NCBI GenBank assembly: GCA_037189665.1
Contig: JBBCIV010000029.1
Location: 1 to 64,000, forward strand
Reading direction: 5' to 3'
DNA length: 64,000 nt
DNA from: BPJO01 sp037189665
GTDB lineage: Bacteria > Planctomycetota > Phycisphaerae > Tepidisphaerales > Tepidisphaeraceae
Position 1 is the stretch's first letter. Each line of letters opens with the position of its first letter. The notes beneath the pieces were generated by a model. It did no database searches. It had not been told where the DNA came from and was given only the letters and a program-made list of their open reading frames with translations. Both the position numbers and the translations under genes were made by a program. This document shows positions 27,448 to 36,408 of this stretch, one piece after another.

Positions 27448-30400
27448 TCAATTAACCTGCGGCGTTTCGATCAGCGTGAGCCAGCGCAGCGCGCCGGCGC
27501 CGTCCAGCTCGATGCGCAACGGTTCTGCGCCAACTTCCACCTCGATCGCGATATCCGACGGCCCTGCCTCGACGGCGATCGTCTTCGATCCGCCCGCAAC
27601 GCCGTTCACGGTCAGTTGCGATTGGCGGGACGGCGCAATGCCCGCCTGCAGCGTGTATTTGCCCGGCTCGGCCTTGAACTGAAACTGGATGCCCTTGTTG
27701 ATCCGCACCGCCTTCTGATTCTGCGGATCGTTACGACGTAGCGAGATGTCCCCCAGCGCCGGCGACGGAAGGAAACCGTAGCCCTTCGACGCGTCGTAGA
27801 TCTCGTTCGACAGCACCGGCGTGGACGCGCGGTAGTCGCCATGGACGATCCCGCCAACCTCTTCAACCGTGCCGCCGAAGCCGAACGAGTAAACCCGGGC
27901 GGCGACTTCCTGCTTGCGAAGCTCTTTCCTGCGTTCGACGGCCTGCTTTGCCCGCTCAATCAACGGCAGCACCGGGTCGAGGTTGGAGATGTTGCGGATG
28001 TAGATCGGGAACTCGGTCAGCTTCAGGGCGCTGGCGTCAAGTTTTTCCTGCCGATCACCAAAACAGTCGGTGACGGTTGCAGTGCCCAGGTTCAACGGCA
28101 GCTGGCCGGTGCCCTTCACCATCCAGGCGCTCAAGACGGTTTCCGATCCCACCTTCCATGCGTAAATCCGCATAGATGAGTCTTCTGTAGGCAGGCGGAG
28201 GCCATCGCCTTCGGCGCCGTTCAGCTCACGGGTGAGCGTGGCATAGCTGAAGTAGGATGGCTTCGGCGTGCCATCCGATCGCATCACGCCGGAGGCCGCC
28301 CACATGCCGTTATCGGAGCCCAACTCACGATACACGAGCACCTTCTCGATCCCGTTCGCCAGGCAGAGCATCACGTCGCGCGCCATCCAGGCGGCCTGCG
28401 TGCGTTCGTCGACGAAGTGGATGTAGTCGGTGTCGTAGCCCGTCTCGGTCATCCAGATGGGCATGTTGGGCTTGTAGCGGTCACGCCAGTCGCTGAGCAG
28501 TTGAAGATTTTCCTCGAATGTGCGCACGTCCTTCGCAAGCAGGTGGCTGGTGTTGGCGTTCACCATCGCCACTTCTGGCGCCTGCCGGCCGGTGTACATG
28601 TGGACACTCAGGACATCGACGAAGTCCAGTGGTGTCTTGCCGTCATCATATTTGATGGTCCGCAGCGCGTCCGCCAACCGAAGGCTGATACCGGAGAAAC
28701 CGCCGTTGGAGACGAGGATGTCCGGATCCGCCTTCTTCGCCGCCTCGGCGGCCTCGCGGAAGAAGTGGTAATACGGCACAGGTCCGCCCCACTTGCCGAA
28801 GTCGTTATGGTTTTGCTCGTTCCAGATCTCGACGTGCTTGAGATAGCCTAGTCCGGATTTCTTGTCCGGTGTCTTCAGCACGTCGGCCGGGTGTGATTTC
28901 GAGCCGTAGCGGGCGATGGTCTGGAAGGTGTATTCGGCAAAGCCGCCCACCTCTTCGCGCGTCAGCGGATAGGGCTCGTTTGCCGCCGGCTTTGGCTTGT
29001 CGTACGTCTGAAAAAGGAAGACGAACGGCAGCACGCCGATACCATTGCGGTGATACGCGCCGAGGATGCCATCGACGTCCACGTACGGATCGTGCTGCCC
29101 GATGTAGTCAAACACGCCGGGAACCTTCGACACCATCGGCCACTTGATGTTCTCAAACCGCCCCCAGCCCAGGCCGATCGTGCGAATGTCATCAACAAAT
29201 TTCGGGTTCGCTACGTTCAATCCCAATCGATCATTTAATTTGGCGATCGGCTCGGGCTTCACGAACAGATGACGTTTAGCGTAGTAGGTTCGGTCGTCGG
29301 CCGTCACCTTCACGACGACGCGGTAGGCACCGGGCTTAAGCGTCGTCGGCGTTTCGATCGCCAACGGCGTGAAGTTACGCGCCGGGATCGTCGCCGACAG
29401 TTTGCCCGATTCAGCCACTCGGCCGATCGATGGCAGCCCGTTCGGCTCGTCGGCGATCCCGTCATACACGCTGATACCAGGCGGCGTATGGAAGCCCTGC
29501 ACGCGGACGTTGCCCTCTTTATGATAGCGGAAACGCAGGAAGCGAGCCTTCACCGTGCCAGGCAACGGGAACTCGTTCGTGCCCCACTTCTTAAACTGGT
29601 CGAATGACTGCAATCCCTCGATCGGCGTGTACTCCTTGCCGTCCAGCGAACTGCTGACGTCCACGCGCAGCAATCGATTCGCGTCGCCCGAGTCCCACGT
29701 CATCCGGGTGATGTCGATCGGGCGGCCAAGGTCGACGTATTGGAATGCCTCTTCCCAGGCGTTCGTGATAAACGTCGTCTGAGCGGCGGTCCAGGCCTTG
29801 CCGTCGGTGAGGGCTCCCTCTTCCAGGATCTCGCCCTTGCCTTCCGTCCAGCTCCTCTTGCCCAGCGCTTCATCCGACCCGTAAATCGGATGCGGCGCGA
29901 CGCTGTCGTCCAGCGTGGCGTCGTGTTCAACCGTGTATTCAATCGACGCGTCGACCGGCCGATCGGAGAAGTTCGTCAGATCAATAAGTGAACGAAACGG
30001 CGTGTTCGCATCGGTGAATCCCGGGCCGGCCAGTTCGACTTCCAGCGGTAATGCTGGAGGCACCTTACTAATATCGGTAACGGCACACAAGCCATTCACG
30101 TTAAGGCGGGCGACGGCTTTTTCCTTAGTAAACCAAGCAAAACGTACGCCGAGGAGCGGAAAATCCAGCTGGCCGTTCTTGCCCTTCTGGTCGGCCAGCG
30201 GCTTGAGATCGGACGAGTTGGTTTCCAGTTCGACCCACTTCCAGCCGGTCCAATCCGCGTCGATCATGACAGAGAAATTCTCGTTTTCACGATCGCTCAG
30301 CTCGAAACCGAGTTTAGTAATGTTGGCATCGGGCGTGAGGTGAACCCACATTCCGACCATGCGCGTATCGCCGGGAATCGGCGTCCAGTCGCTGATCCTG

Positions 30401-30693
30401 AAGGCCCCCTTTGCGCCTGGAGCCCAAGACTCTCCCGCGAACTCCAGCGACGACCAGCCCAATTTCGTCCCCACCTCCGTCGGCGAAGGACGCGACGAGA
30501 TGCCGATCACCTTCGTTCCTCCACCCAGGTGAAGAGTTGCACCCGCCTGAAGCGAGTTTACCAGCACCCGCTGCAACGCCGGATCGGCAGCGGCCATCTT
30601 GCTGTCGGGCGGAATCGGCGTTCCGGCAAACATCTGCTGCTGCAAAACAGCCAATGCTGTCAGCCCCAAGAAACACTTCGTCGTTCTTCGCAT
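27448..30693 (-). CDS. Large secreted GH-A-type glycoside hydrolase with discoidin-like domain
   Basis: 1081 residues. A signal peptide (FLGLTALAVLQQQMFAG) leads to a beta-sandwich (about 30-215), an F5/8-type discoidin-like domain (about 270-430), a TIM barrel (about 500-830) and a C-terminal sandwich (about 940-1080, YDASKGYGF). The catalytic pair is Glu626 in EIWNEQN (acid/base) and Glu750 in MTETGYD (nucleophile), the GH39/GH5-like clan A pattern. The substrate is not readable. It is the intact paralogue of the protein at 18051-20792 and heads the esterase-LacI series. The ribosome-binding site is weak. Confidence 0.83.
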   Translation of the reverse strand: MRRTTKCFLGLTALAVLQQQMFAGTPIPPDSKMAAADPALQRVLVNSLQAGATLHLGGGTKVIGISSRPSPTEVGTKLGWSSLEFAGESWAPGAKGAFRISDWTPIPGDTRMVGMWVHLTPDANITKLGFELSDRENENFSVMIDADWTGWKWVELETNSSDLKPLADQKGKNGQLDFPLLGVRFAWFTKEKAVARLNVNGLCAVTDISKVPPALPLEVELAGPGFTDANTPFRSLIDLTNFSDRPVDASIEYTVEHDATLDDSVAPHPIYGSDEALGKRSWTEGKGEILEEGALTDGKAWTAAQTTFITNAWEEAFQYVDLGRPIDITRMTWDSGDANRLLRVDVSSSLDGKEYTPIEGLQSFDQFKKWGTNEFPLPGTVKARFLRFRYHKEGNVRVQGFHTPPGISVYDGIADEPNGLPSIGRVAESGKLSATIPARNFTPLAIETPTTLKPGAYRVVVKVTADDRTYYAKRHLFVKPEPIAKLNDRLGLNVANPKFVDDIRTIGLGWGRFENIKWPMVSKVPGVFDYIGQHDPYVDVDGILGAYHRNGIGVLPFVFLFQTYDKPKPAANEPYPLTREEVGGFAEYTFQTIARYGSKSHPADVLKTPDKKSGLGYLKHVEIWNEQNHNDFGKWGGPVPYYHFFREAAEAAKKADPDILVSNGGFSGISLRLADALRTIKYDDGKTPLDFVDVLSVHMYTGRQAPEVAMVNANTSHLLAKDVRTFEENLQLLSDWRDRYKPNMPIWMTETGYDTDYIHFVDERTQAAWMARDVMLCLANGIEKVLVYRELGSDNGMWAASGVMRSDGTPKPSYFSYATLTRELNGAEGDGLRLPTEDSSMRIYAWKVGSETVLSAWMVKGTGQLPLNLGTATVTDCFGDRQEKLDASALKLTEFPIYIRNISNLDPVLPLIERAKQAVERRKELRKQEVAARVYSFGFGGTVEEVGGIVHGDYRASTPVLSNEIYDASKGYGFLPSPALGDISLRRNDPQNQKAVRINKGIQFQFKAEPGKYTLQAGIAPSRQSQLTVNGVAGGSKTIAVEAGPSDIAIEVEVGAEPLRIELDGAGALRWLTLIETPQVN

Positions 30694-30814
30694 TTGGTGT
30701 TTTGTCCGTCGTTATGAGTAAATCGGGATGCGTTGCTCGTCCGCGAGAACTCGCTGATCAACAACATCAACAAAAGTTGTGCAGGCAAATCACAGCGCTT
30801 CGCCGCCCGATCAA

Positions 30815-31735
30815 TCAATACTCGCTTAGCGCGAACCGGCGAGCATTGGTTCCAATAGGCGAGGAAGGCTCGTTGTACGCGTGAATGCCGGACTTCGCGT
30901 CAGCGCTGCTATAGACCGCCTGACTATGCGCTCCCGTCGCCGGATTGATTTTCCCTTGGTACCAGGGGTTGCGCAATACCGCGACATGACCATCGAGGAA
31001 CGCCACAGGACGTCCATGCGGATAGTGGTTGCTGAGCGGGGATCCACCGCCACGGGAAGAGCCGCGCTCAGTGCAAAACTGAGCAGTCACCTGTGCATGC
31101 CAGTGCTTTTGATGGAACGAGTACGGCCGCCAGGGGTGGAGGGTGGCCTTCATAGGATAGGCTGCTAGATCGGCTGCCTTGGCTGGATCGCGAGGATCAA
31201 ACCTTTCGTTCTCGGCATTGAAGTGATAAACCAAACCCATGTAGTTATTACGGCCACTCTGCAGATCACCGTTCTTCGCCTTGTACCAGATGCGGTTGCC
31301 AGAGGTGTACACTTCGGTTCCACCTGCAGGGCAAAGCCAGATCCCCCCGCCAGCGCGAGTAATGACGCCGGTTCCGCCGTCGGACTCCACAGAGGCCTTT
31401 ACTCCGGTGTAAGGAGCAAGCATCATCTCCAGGCCGACCGTATCGTATGTGCTGAGCACTGTCTCATAGGGATTGCTGGAAATAGGCAGCTTTTGGTATC
31501 GCGCGATCGGCCACCATCCACGGTTGGCCTGCGTGTACATCATCATCGCGGTGCCGATCTGCCGTAGATTGCTGCTACAGACGACCATCCGTGCGGATGC
31601 TCTCGCTTTGTTCAACGCCGGGAGCAACAGTGAGATCAGAACTGCAATGATTCCAATCACAACCAATAGCTCGACCAACGTGAATCCGCGAGTTCTCGCC
31701 ACCCGCTGAGCTCGTGAAGGCAACAGACCTGACAT
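30815..31735 (-). CDS. Type II pseudopilin-like protein with prepilin cleavage signal
   Basis: 306 residues from the ATG at 31735 (GGAGG upstream). The N-terminus carries a prepilin peptidase site, RG-FTLVE (cleavage after Gly17, Glu at mature position 5), and a hydrophobic helix LLVVIGIIAVLISLLLPALN. The C-terminal part has Cys pairs and the HGRPVAFLDGH motif typical of the planctomycete DUF1559/H-X9-DG group. Such proteins are abundant in planctomycetes and are thought to form or decorate pseudopili. Transcribed divergently from the XylR-type regulator 150 bases away, just upstream of the glycosidase series. Confidence 0.88.
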   Translation of the reverse strand: MSGLLPSRAQRVARTRGFTLVELLVVIGIIAVLISLLLPALNKARASARMVVCSSNLRQIGTAMMMYTQANRGWWPIARYQKLPISSNPYETVLSTYDTVGLEMMLAPYTGVKASVESDGGTGVITRAGGGIWLCPAGGTEVYTSGNRIWYKAKNGDLQSGRNNYMGLVYHFNAENERFDPRDPAKAADLAAYPMKATLHPWRPYSFHQKHWHAQVTAQFCTERGSSRGGGSPLSNHYPHGRPVAFLDGHVAVLRNPWYQGKINPATGAHSQAVYSSADAKSGIHAYNEPSSPIGTNARRFALSEY

Positions 31736-31814
31736 GTGAAATCCTCCGAACGATGACATGCACTGCGCCAAATGCCGCCTCATCAGTCTGAGGAGAGTAT
31801 GTATTGTGCGGTGA

Positions 31815-31859
31815 TTTGCGTCAGGAGCAGTTTTGCGTAATAGTGGTCTGCATATGCGT
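31815..31859 (+). promoter_or_regulatory. Direct heptamer repeats upstream of the XylR-type gene
   Basis: TTTGCGT occurs at 31815-31821 and 31832-31838, and TATGCGT at 31853-31859, giving steps of 17 and 21 bases. AraC-type regulators often bind such direct half-sites. They sit in the 150-base region between the pseudopilin gene and the regulator, so autoregulation or control of the pseudopilin is plausible. Confidence 0.3.
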
Positions 31860-31884
31860 CACTGCGGCTGGAGGGAAAATCCGC

Positions 31885-33027
31885 ATGAAAACGTCACGGC
31901 CGAAGGTTTTGGCGATCTCCTCGCTTAATACCCATTTCACTCGTGAGATCTTTCACGGAATGGTGGGCTATGCGCGCGAGCATACGCGGTGGAACCTCGT
32001 CTGGCACACAACAATACCAGCGGACGAGAGCAAGGTCGCGGGCATCCTGACGTTTGACGATTCCGTTCACATCGCGACCCATGACCGATATGGGAAACCG
32101 CCAGTCGTCATACTCGGCACGCGGTCGGTGGACCCGACTATTTCTTCCGTCTGCGTCAATGACCACCAGGTCGGGACCATTGCCGCCCAGTACTTTGCCG
32201 ATCTGGGGCTCCGCAACTTCGCCTTCGTCGGCCACGGTACGCGGCATTACATCATGGATCGCCTCGAAGGCTATGCCCGCACGATCGAAGAGATGGGCCT
32301 CGGGCAAGTCAACCAGTGGTTCGGCGAACCCTATGACCTCCGCGGCCGCCCGCAGTTCGAACGCGGGCTCGCCCACTTCCTGCGCGGGCTATCTCGTCCC
32401 TGCGGAATTCTTACTGCGAACGACTCGATCGGCATGGAAGTAGTCAACGCCTGCGTCAACGCCGGCATCCGCATCCCGGACGACATCGCCGTGCTCGGCG
32501 TCGATGACGACGACCTCGCCTGCGAGCTAAGCCAGGTGCCATTATCGAGCATCGTGCAGCCGCTTTACGCGATCGGATATCAGGGCGCCCAGCTGCTCGA
32601 CCAGAAAATACAGAAACCCAATCGCCCTTCATCACAGATATTTCTCTCGCCGCTGCGCGTGGCGCCGCGCGCGTCGTCCGACCTGATCGTCATCGACGAC
32701 CGCGACGTCGCCGGCGCGCTGCGGCTGATCAAGGAGCACTGCATCGAGCCGATCAGCGTGGCGTGGATCGTCGATCAGCTTGCGGTCGCCCGCCGATCGC
32801 TCGAACGCAAATTCAAAACGATGATCGGCCGGACAATCCTGGAACACATTCACCGCGCGCGTTGCGAGAAGGCCAAGCAACTGCTGATCGAATCCGATTT
32901 GGGCGTGCAGGCCATTGCAAAGCGCGCCGGCTTCGCCAACGCCCGCTGGATGGCCGACAGCTTCCGCCGTGAGCTTAACATCACTCCCACCCGCTTCCGC
33001 CAGCAGTACCGCGAACGGCGGCGGTAG
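31885..33027 (+). CDS. XylR-type regulator (sugar-binding domain plus AraC helix-turn-helix)
   Basis: 380 residues. The first about 270 form a LacI/PBP1-like ligand-binding domain (VSSVCVNDHQVGTIAAQYFADLGLRNFAFVG-type layout, then CGILTANDSIGMEVVNAC and DIAVLGVDDDDLACE). The last about 100 form an AraC-type DNA-binding domain (VARRSLERKFKTMIGRT, then AIAKRAGFANARWMADSFRRELNITPTRFR). This matches E. coli XylR, which binds sugar and activates catabolic genes. The ATG at 31885 has GGAGGG upstream. It diverges from the pseudopilin gene and converges on the isomerase gene with a 5-base gap. Likely activates the adjacent glycan genes. Confidence 0.92.
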   Translation: MKTSRPKVLAISSLNTHFTREIFHGMVGYAREHTRWNLVWHTTIPADESKVAGILTFDDSVHIATHDRYGKPPVVILGTRSVDPTISSVCVNDHQVGTIAAQYFADLGLRNFAFVGHGTRHYIMDRLEGYARTIEEMGLGQVNQWFGEPYDLRGRPQFERGLAHFLRGLSRPCGILTANDSIGMEVVNACVNAGIRIPDDIAVLGVDDDDLACELSQVPLSSIVQPLYAIGYQGAQLLDQKIQKPNRPSSQIFLSPLRVAPRASSDLIVIDDRDVAGALRLIKEHCIEPISVAWIVDQLAVARRSLERKFKTMIGRTILEHIHRARCEKAKQLLIESDLGVQAIAKRAGFANARWMADSFRRELNITPTRFRQQYRERRR

Positions 33028-33032
33028 CGGCT

Positions 33033-34217
33033 CTATCGATTATTTCGCTCTCGCCCCAGACGGCCTATCAGCCCGCTCTCACGTAAGGCGGTCAGCGGAT
33101 CTTCCGGAAGATGACGCCGTCGGCGCCAGTCGGCGAGCAGGCCGGAGACGTCGGCGAAGAACGCGCGGCGCAGCGTCGTCTCGGCGGCGACGATGTCGCC
33201 GGCGCGTTGGGCGCGTTCGAGCGCATCGCGGTCAACCAGATGTGCGCGGGCAAAGAGGGCCTGCGCTTCGCAGACCGTCTGCACCATCGCTTCGAGCTTG
33301 GGCTTGAGGTTATGGCTTTGGTCGACCATGTACGCGATCGGCGCCGAGCCGGCGGGCTGGCCGCGGTCGTGCTCGAACTGGGCGATCTGGTCGAAGATGC
33401 GAAAGACCGCGTACGGATCGATGCTGCCGAGCGTCAGGTCGTCATCGGCGTACTTGCGGTCGTTGAAGTGGAAGCCGCCGAGAAGGCCTTCGTCGAGCGG
33501 GAAAGCGACGATATGCTCGATGTTCTGCCCTTGCAGGTGATGGCCGGTATCGACGAGGACTTTCGCGTTCGGGCCAGCCTTGCGGGCGAACGACGCCGCC
33601 ATGCCCCAGTCGCCGATGTCGGTGTGATAGAACGCAGGCTCGAAAGGCTTGTATTCCAGCAGCAACGCCGCGCCAGACCACCGCTTTGCCATCTCGTCGT
33701 GAATGCGCCCGAAGGCGGCCTCGAGCAGTTTCTTGCGCCGATAGATCGAATCCTGGCCGGGATAGTTCGTCCCGTCGGCCAGCCATACCGACAGCGCCGC
33801 CGAACCCGTGGAAGCGCCGATCTCGATGCTCCGCAGTGAGTGCTGCATCGCCAGTTCGCGTGCATCGGCATCCGGCGAGCAGAACGAGCCGAGCTTGTAT
33901 CGCTGGTCCTGAAAGTAGTTCGGATTGATCGCGCCAATCCGCACCTGATGATGCGCCGCCTCGCGCTTCACCTGCTCGACGTCGATCGTCGGCGGGAAAT
34001 CCCAGTCAACGTGCATCGCGATGCTGGGAGCAGCGCCCGTTAATCGATGCACGCAGCCGGCGTCATGCAGCTTTTCCTCTGTCGTGCGTGCCGCCGCCGC
34101 CTGCTTGAACTGGCCGAAGCGCGTGCCGGAATCGCTGAAGCCCCAGCTGGGCAACTCGATTTCGAATCGGTCCAGAGCGCCGAGGACATGCTCGGCCTGC
34201 TTGTCGGTCACTTTCAT
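33033..34217 (-). CDS. L-rhamnose isomerase (RhaI type) or related sugar isomerase
   Basis: 394 residues of the TIM-barrel, metal-dependent RhaI family (Pseudomonas stutzeri/Streptomyces subtype rather than E. coli RhaA). Diagnostic stretches include MHVDWDFPP, GAINPNYFQDQRYKLGSFC, SVWLADGTNYPGQDS, VDTGHHLQGQNIEH and GGFHFNDRKYADDDLT, which carry the metal ligands. It converts L-rhamnose to L-rhamnulose; members also act on D-allose/D-psicose. It suits the rhamnosidase 20 kb away. AGAGGAA precedes the ATG. Last gene of a leftward operon with two dehydrogenases and an isomerase-epimerase fusion; no rhamnulokinase or aldolase is seen. Confidence 0.9.
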   Translation of the reverse strand: MKVTDKQAEHVLGALDRFEIELPSWGFSDSGTRFGQFKQAAAARTTEEKLHDAGCVHRLTGAAPSIAMHVDWDFPPTIDVEQVKREAAHHQVRIGAINPNYFQDQRYKLGSFCSPDADARELAMQHSLRSIEIGASTGSAALSVWLADGTNYPGQDSIYRRKKLLEAAFGRIHDEMAKRWSGAALLLEYKPFEPAFYHTDIGDWGMAASFARKAGPNAKVLVDTGHHLQGQNIEHIVAFPLDEGLLGGFHFNDRKYADDDLTLGSIDPYAVFRIFDQIAQFEHDRGQPAGSAPIAYMVDQSHNLKPKLEAMVQTVCEAQALFARAHLVDRDALERAQRAGDIVAAETTLRRAFFADVSGLLADWRRRRHLPEDPLTALRESGLIGRLGRERNNR

Positions 34218-34231
34218 GGGAGAGTTCCTCT

Positions 34232-35299
34232 CTATCCGTTGTCCGCCGGCGAGATGTCGAAGACAACCTTGTTGTGATGCCCGCGACGATGAAATAATTC
34301 ATCAAACACGCGCGGGCCCTCCGAGAGCGGCAGTCGATCGGTAATGAGCGGCGCGACGACGAGCGAGCGATCCATGTGCTCCAGCACGGTCGTCCAGTCA
34401 TCCACGCCAACCGGCATGATTTTGCTGTTCCAGGTGCCGTAGATCGTCAGCTCGCGGCGCAGGACGTTCGAAAAATCCTTCTCGCCGATGCTGAACGTGC
34501 CGGCAATGTTTCCCATGAACACAACCTCGCCAAACCGGCCGGTCACCTGCGTTGCCTGGAGGAAGGTGACGGGCAGGCCGCACGCTTCGACACACCGGCT
34601 GACGCCCTGCCCATCGGTCGCCTTGTGGATCTGCCCGACCGGATCTGCATCGCGGCCGCCGATGATCGGAACGAAGCCCATCTGCTCCGCCAATTGCAGT
34701 TTGAGCGGATCGATATCAACAACGAATACGCGCCCGCAACCGGCGATGCGCAACCACTGCGCACAAAGGATGCCGATCGGCCCCCCGCCGAACACCGCGG
34801 CCGTGTCGCCCTGCTGAACGTGCAGCTTCCGAACGCCGTGCAGCGCGACCGCCGCCGGCTCGGTCATCGCAGCGCGAAGGAGATTCACGTGATCGGGCAC
34901 CGCGAACAGGTTCCACTCCGGCACGCGCAGGTACTCGGCGAACGCCCCATCGCGCCGCGAACCGTAATAGTCGTAATCGGCCGCCTGGGCGTAGTCGCCG
35001 CTGAGGCAGGCTGGGTCGGCGTCCGTGTTTCTCGGGATGAGCGGAAACACCGCCACCCGCGCCCCGCGGCCAAACCGCCCGCCCGGCACAGGCTCCTCCA
35101 CCACGCCGCTGAACTCGTGCCCCATCACCAGCGGGTAGTGATACGCCTTGCCCGAAAACGCTCGCGGGATGTCCGACCCGCACACCCCGCACGCCGCCAC
35201 ACGCAACAGCGCCGCCGGCCGTTCATCCGGCGCGGGTGGGATTGGCCGGTCGGCGTGGTAAACAAGGCGGCCCTGCGATTCGAGCACCAGTGCGTTCAT
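34232..35299 (-). CDS. Zinc-dependent medium-chain alcohol/polyol dehydrogenase (GatD-like)
   Basis: 355 residues from the ATG at 35299. Zinc and fold motifs are clear: AACGVCGSD (catalytic Cys), MGHEFSGVVEE, VFGGGPIGILCAQWL for NAD(P) binding and VEACG. The structural-zinc four-cysteine lobe common in this family is largely absent in the 90-120 region. It is closest in pattern to galactitol-1-phosphate or sorbitol dehydrogenases, so a sugar alcohol or sugar phosphate is the likely substrate. It starts 2 bases after the preceding dehydrogenase stop and ends 14 bases before the isomerase gene, in one operon. Confidence 0.88.
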   Translation of the reverse strand: MNALVLESQGRLVYHADRPIPPAPDERPAALLRVAACGVCGSDIPRAFSGKAYHYPLVMGHEFSGVVEEPVPGGRFGRGARVAVFPLIPRNTDADPACLSGDYAQAADYDYYGSRRDGAFAEYLRVPEWNLFAVPDHVNLLRAAMTEPAAVALHGVRKLHVQQGDTAAVFGGGPIGILCAQWLRIAGCGRVFVVDIDPLKLQLAEQMGFVPIIGGRDADPVGQIHKATDGQGVSRCVEACGLPVTFLQATQVTGRFGEVVFMGNIAGTFSIGEKDFSNVLRRELTIYGTWNSKIMPVGVDDWTTVLEHMDRSLVVAPLITDRLPLSEGPRVFDELFHRRGHHNKVVFDISPADNG

Positions 35300-35301
35300 G
35301 A

Positions 35302-36408
35302 TCAGTCGTCCCAGTCGATGATGACTTTCAAGCTGTCCGCATCGCCGGCGCGGGCGACCGCATCGCCGATGCGCGAATGGTGAAAACGCTCCGACGGTCC
35401 GGTCATCCGGTCGATGCGCGGCAGGTCGCCCCCCGAGAGCATTCGGTGTGCCAGCCGAATACCGCGCATGCTCGATCCGTGCGTGGCCTGAAAACATTGG
35501 AGCTTGTAGTGGACGTCGTTGTTCAGATCGACCTCGTGCGCGATGCGAGGTTTGCCCGATGCGCCTTTCACCCCCGCATGCGCATCGACGACCGTGCCGT
35601 ATCCCAACAACTGCGTCGCCAGCCGATACCCCGCTTCCGCCGGCACGTTCATCATCACAAAGTGCGGCTCGCGAAACGGCCGACACTCGGCGAACACACG
35701 TTCGACCACATGCTCGTCCCATATCACGCCCACGACACGATCATCGCCAAAATCGCGCAGCACGCGCTGAAGCCGTTCGGCCCCGCGGTTGACGAGGATG
35801 ACCTTCCTCGCCCCCATCGATTGCGCGCACTGGAGCGCGTACGTGCTCTGCGATCCCGATCCAATCAGCACGACAACGCGGTTTTCAATGCAATTGTTCA
35901 CGCGCGTCATGCCTTCGAGACAGCATGCCAGCGGTTCGAGGTGGCAGGCGTGATCAGGACTGGTGCCCGGCGCGAATTTCATGATCGGCCCGAGGCGGAC
36001 GAACCAGTCGGGCAGGATCGCATGCGTGCGAGCGAAGCCGGGAAACTCGTGACCGGTGGCATGGGTGTTGGGGCAGCAGGTCCAGTCGCCGGTGCCGTGC
36101 TGGCCGCAGTAGATGCAGTTGATGTCACCGCAGGGGATGTCGCAACCGATGCCGATCAGGTCGCCTGGCGCAAACGTCGTTACGCCTTCGCCCACGGCGT
36201 CCACCGTCGCGCTCACCTCGTGCAGCACGATGGCCGGCCATCGCCTGATGCGCGGCAGGCCGACTCGGTAAATGACGCAATCCGACTGGCAGACCGACGT
36301 TCGCCGAACACGAATGCGTATCTCACCGGACGCCGGCCTGGGCAGCGTCTCGATCGTCGGAACGAACGCCCCACCTGGGCGATCGAGATAATAAACAAGG
36401 TTCTTCAT
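35302..36408 (-). CDS. Zinc-dependent medium-chain dehydrogenase (sorbitol dehydrogenase-like)
   Basis: 368 residues. RTSVCQSD supplies the catalytic Cys and LHEVSATV the following His-Glu pair, where Leu replaces the usual Gly of GHE. A four-cysteine structural-zinc lobe is visible (CGDINCIYCGQHGTGDWTCC). LIGSGSQSTYALQ is the nucleotide-binding turn, which departs from the usual GxGxxG. It probably oxidises a polyol or sugar in the same pathway as its neighbour. Its ATG overlaps the stop of the fusion gene (ATGA), showing translational coupling. Confidence 0.85.
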   Translation of the reverse strand: MKNLVYYLDRPGGAFVPTIETLPRPASGEIRIRVRRTSVCQSDCVIYRVGLPRIRRWPAIVLHEVSATVDAVGEGVTTFAPGDLIGIGCDIPCGDINCIYCGQHGTGDWTCCPNTHATGHEFPGFARTHAILPDWFVRLGPIMKFAPGTSPDHACHLEPLACCLEGMTRVNNCIENRVVVLIGSGSQSTYALQCAQSMGARKVILVNRGAERLQRVLRDFGDDRVVGVIWDEHVVERVFAECRPFREPHFVMMNVPAEAGYRLATQLLGYGTVVDAHAGVKGASGKPRIAHEVDLNNDVHYKLQCFQATHGSSMRGIRLAHRMLSGGDLPRIDRMTGPSERFHHSRIGDAVARAGDADSLKVIIDWDD

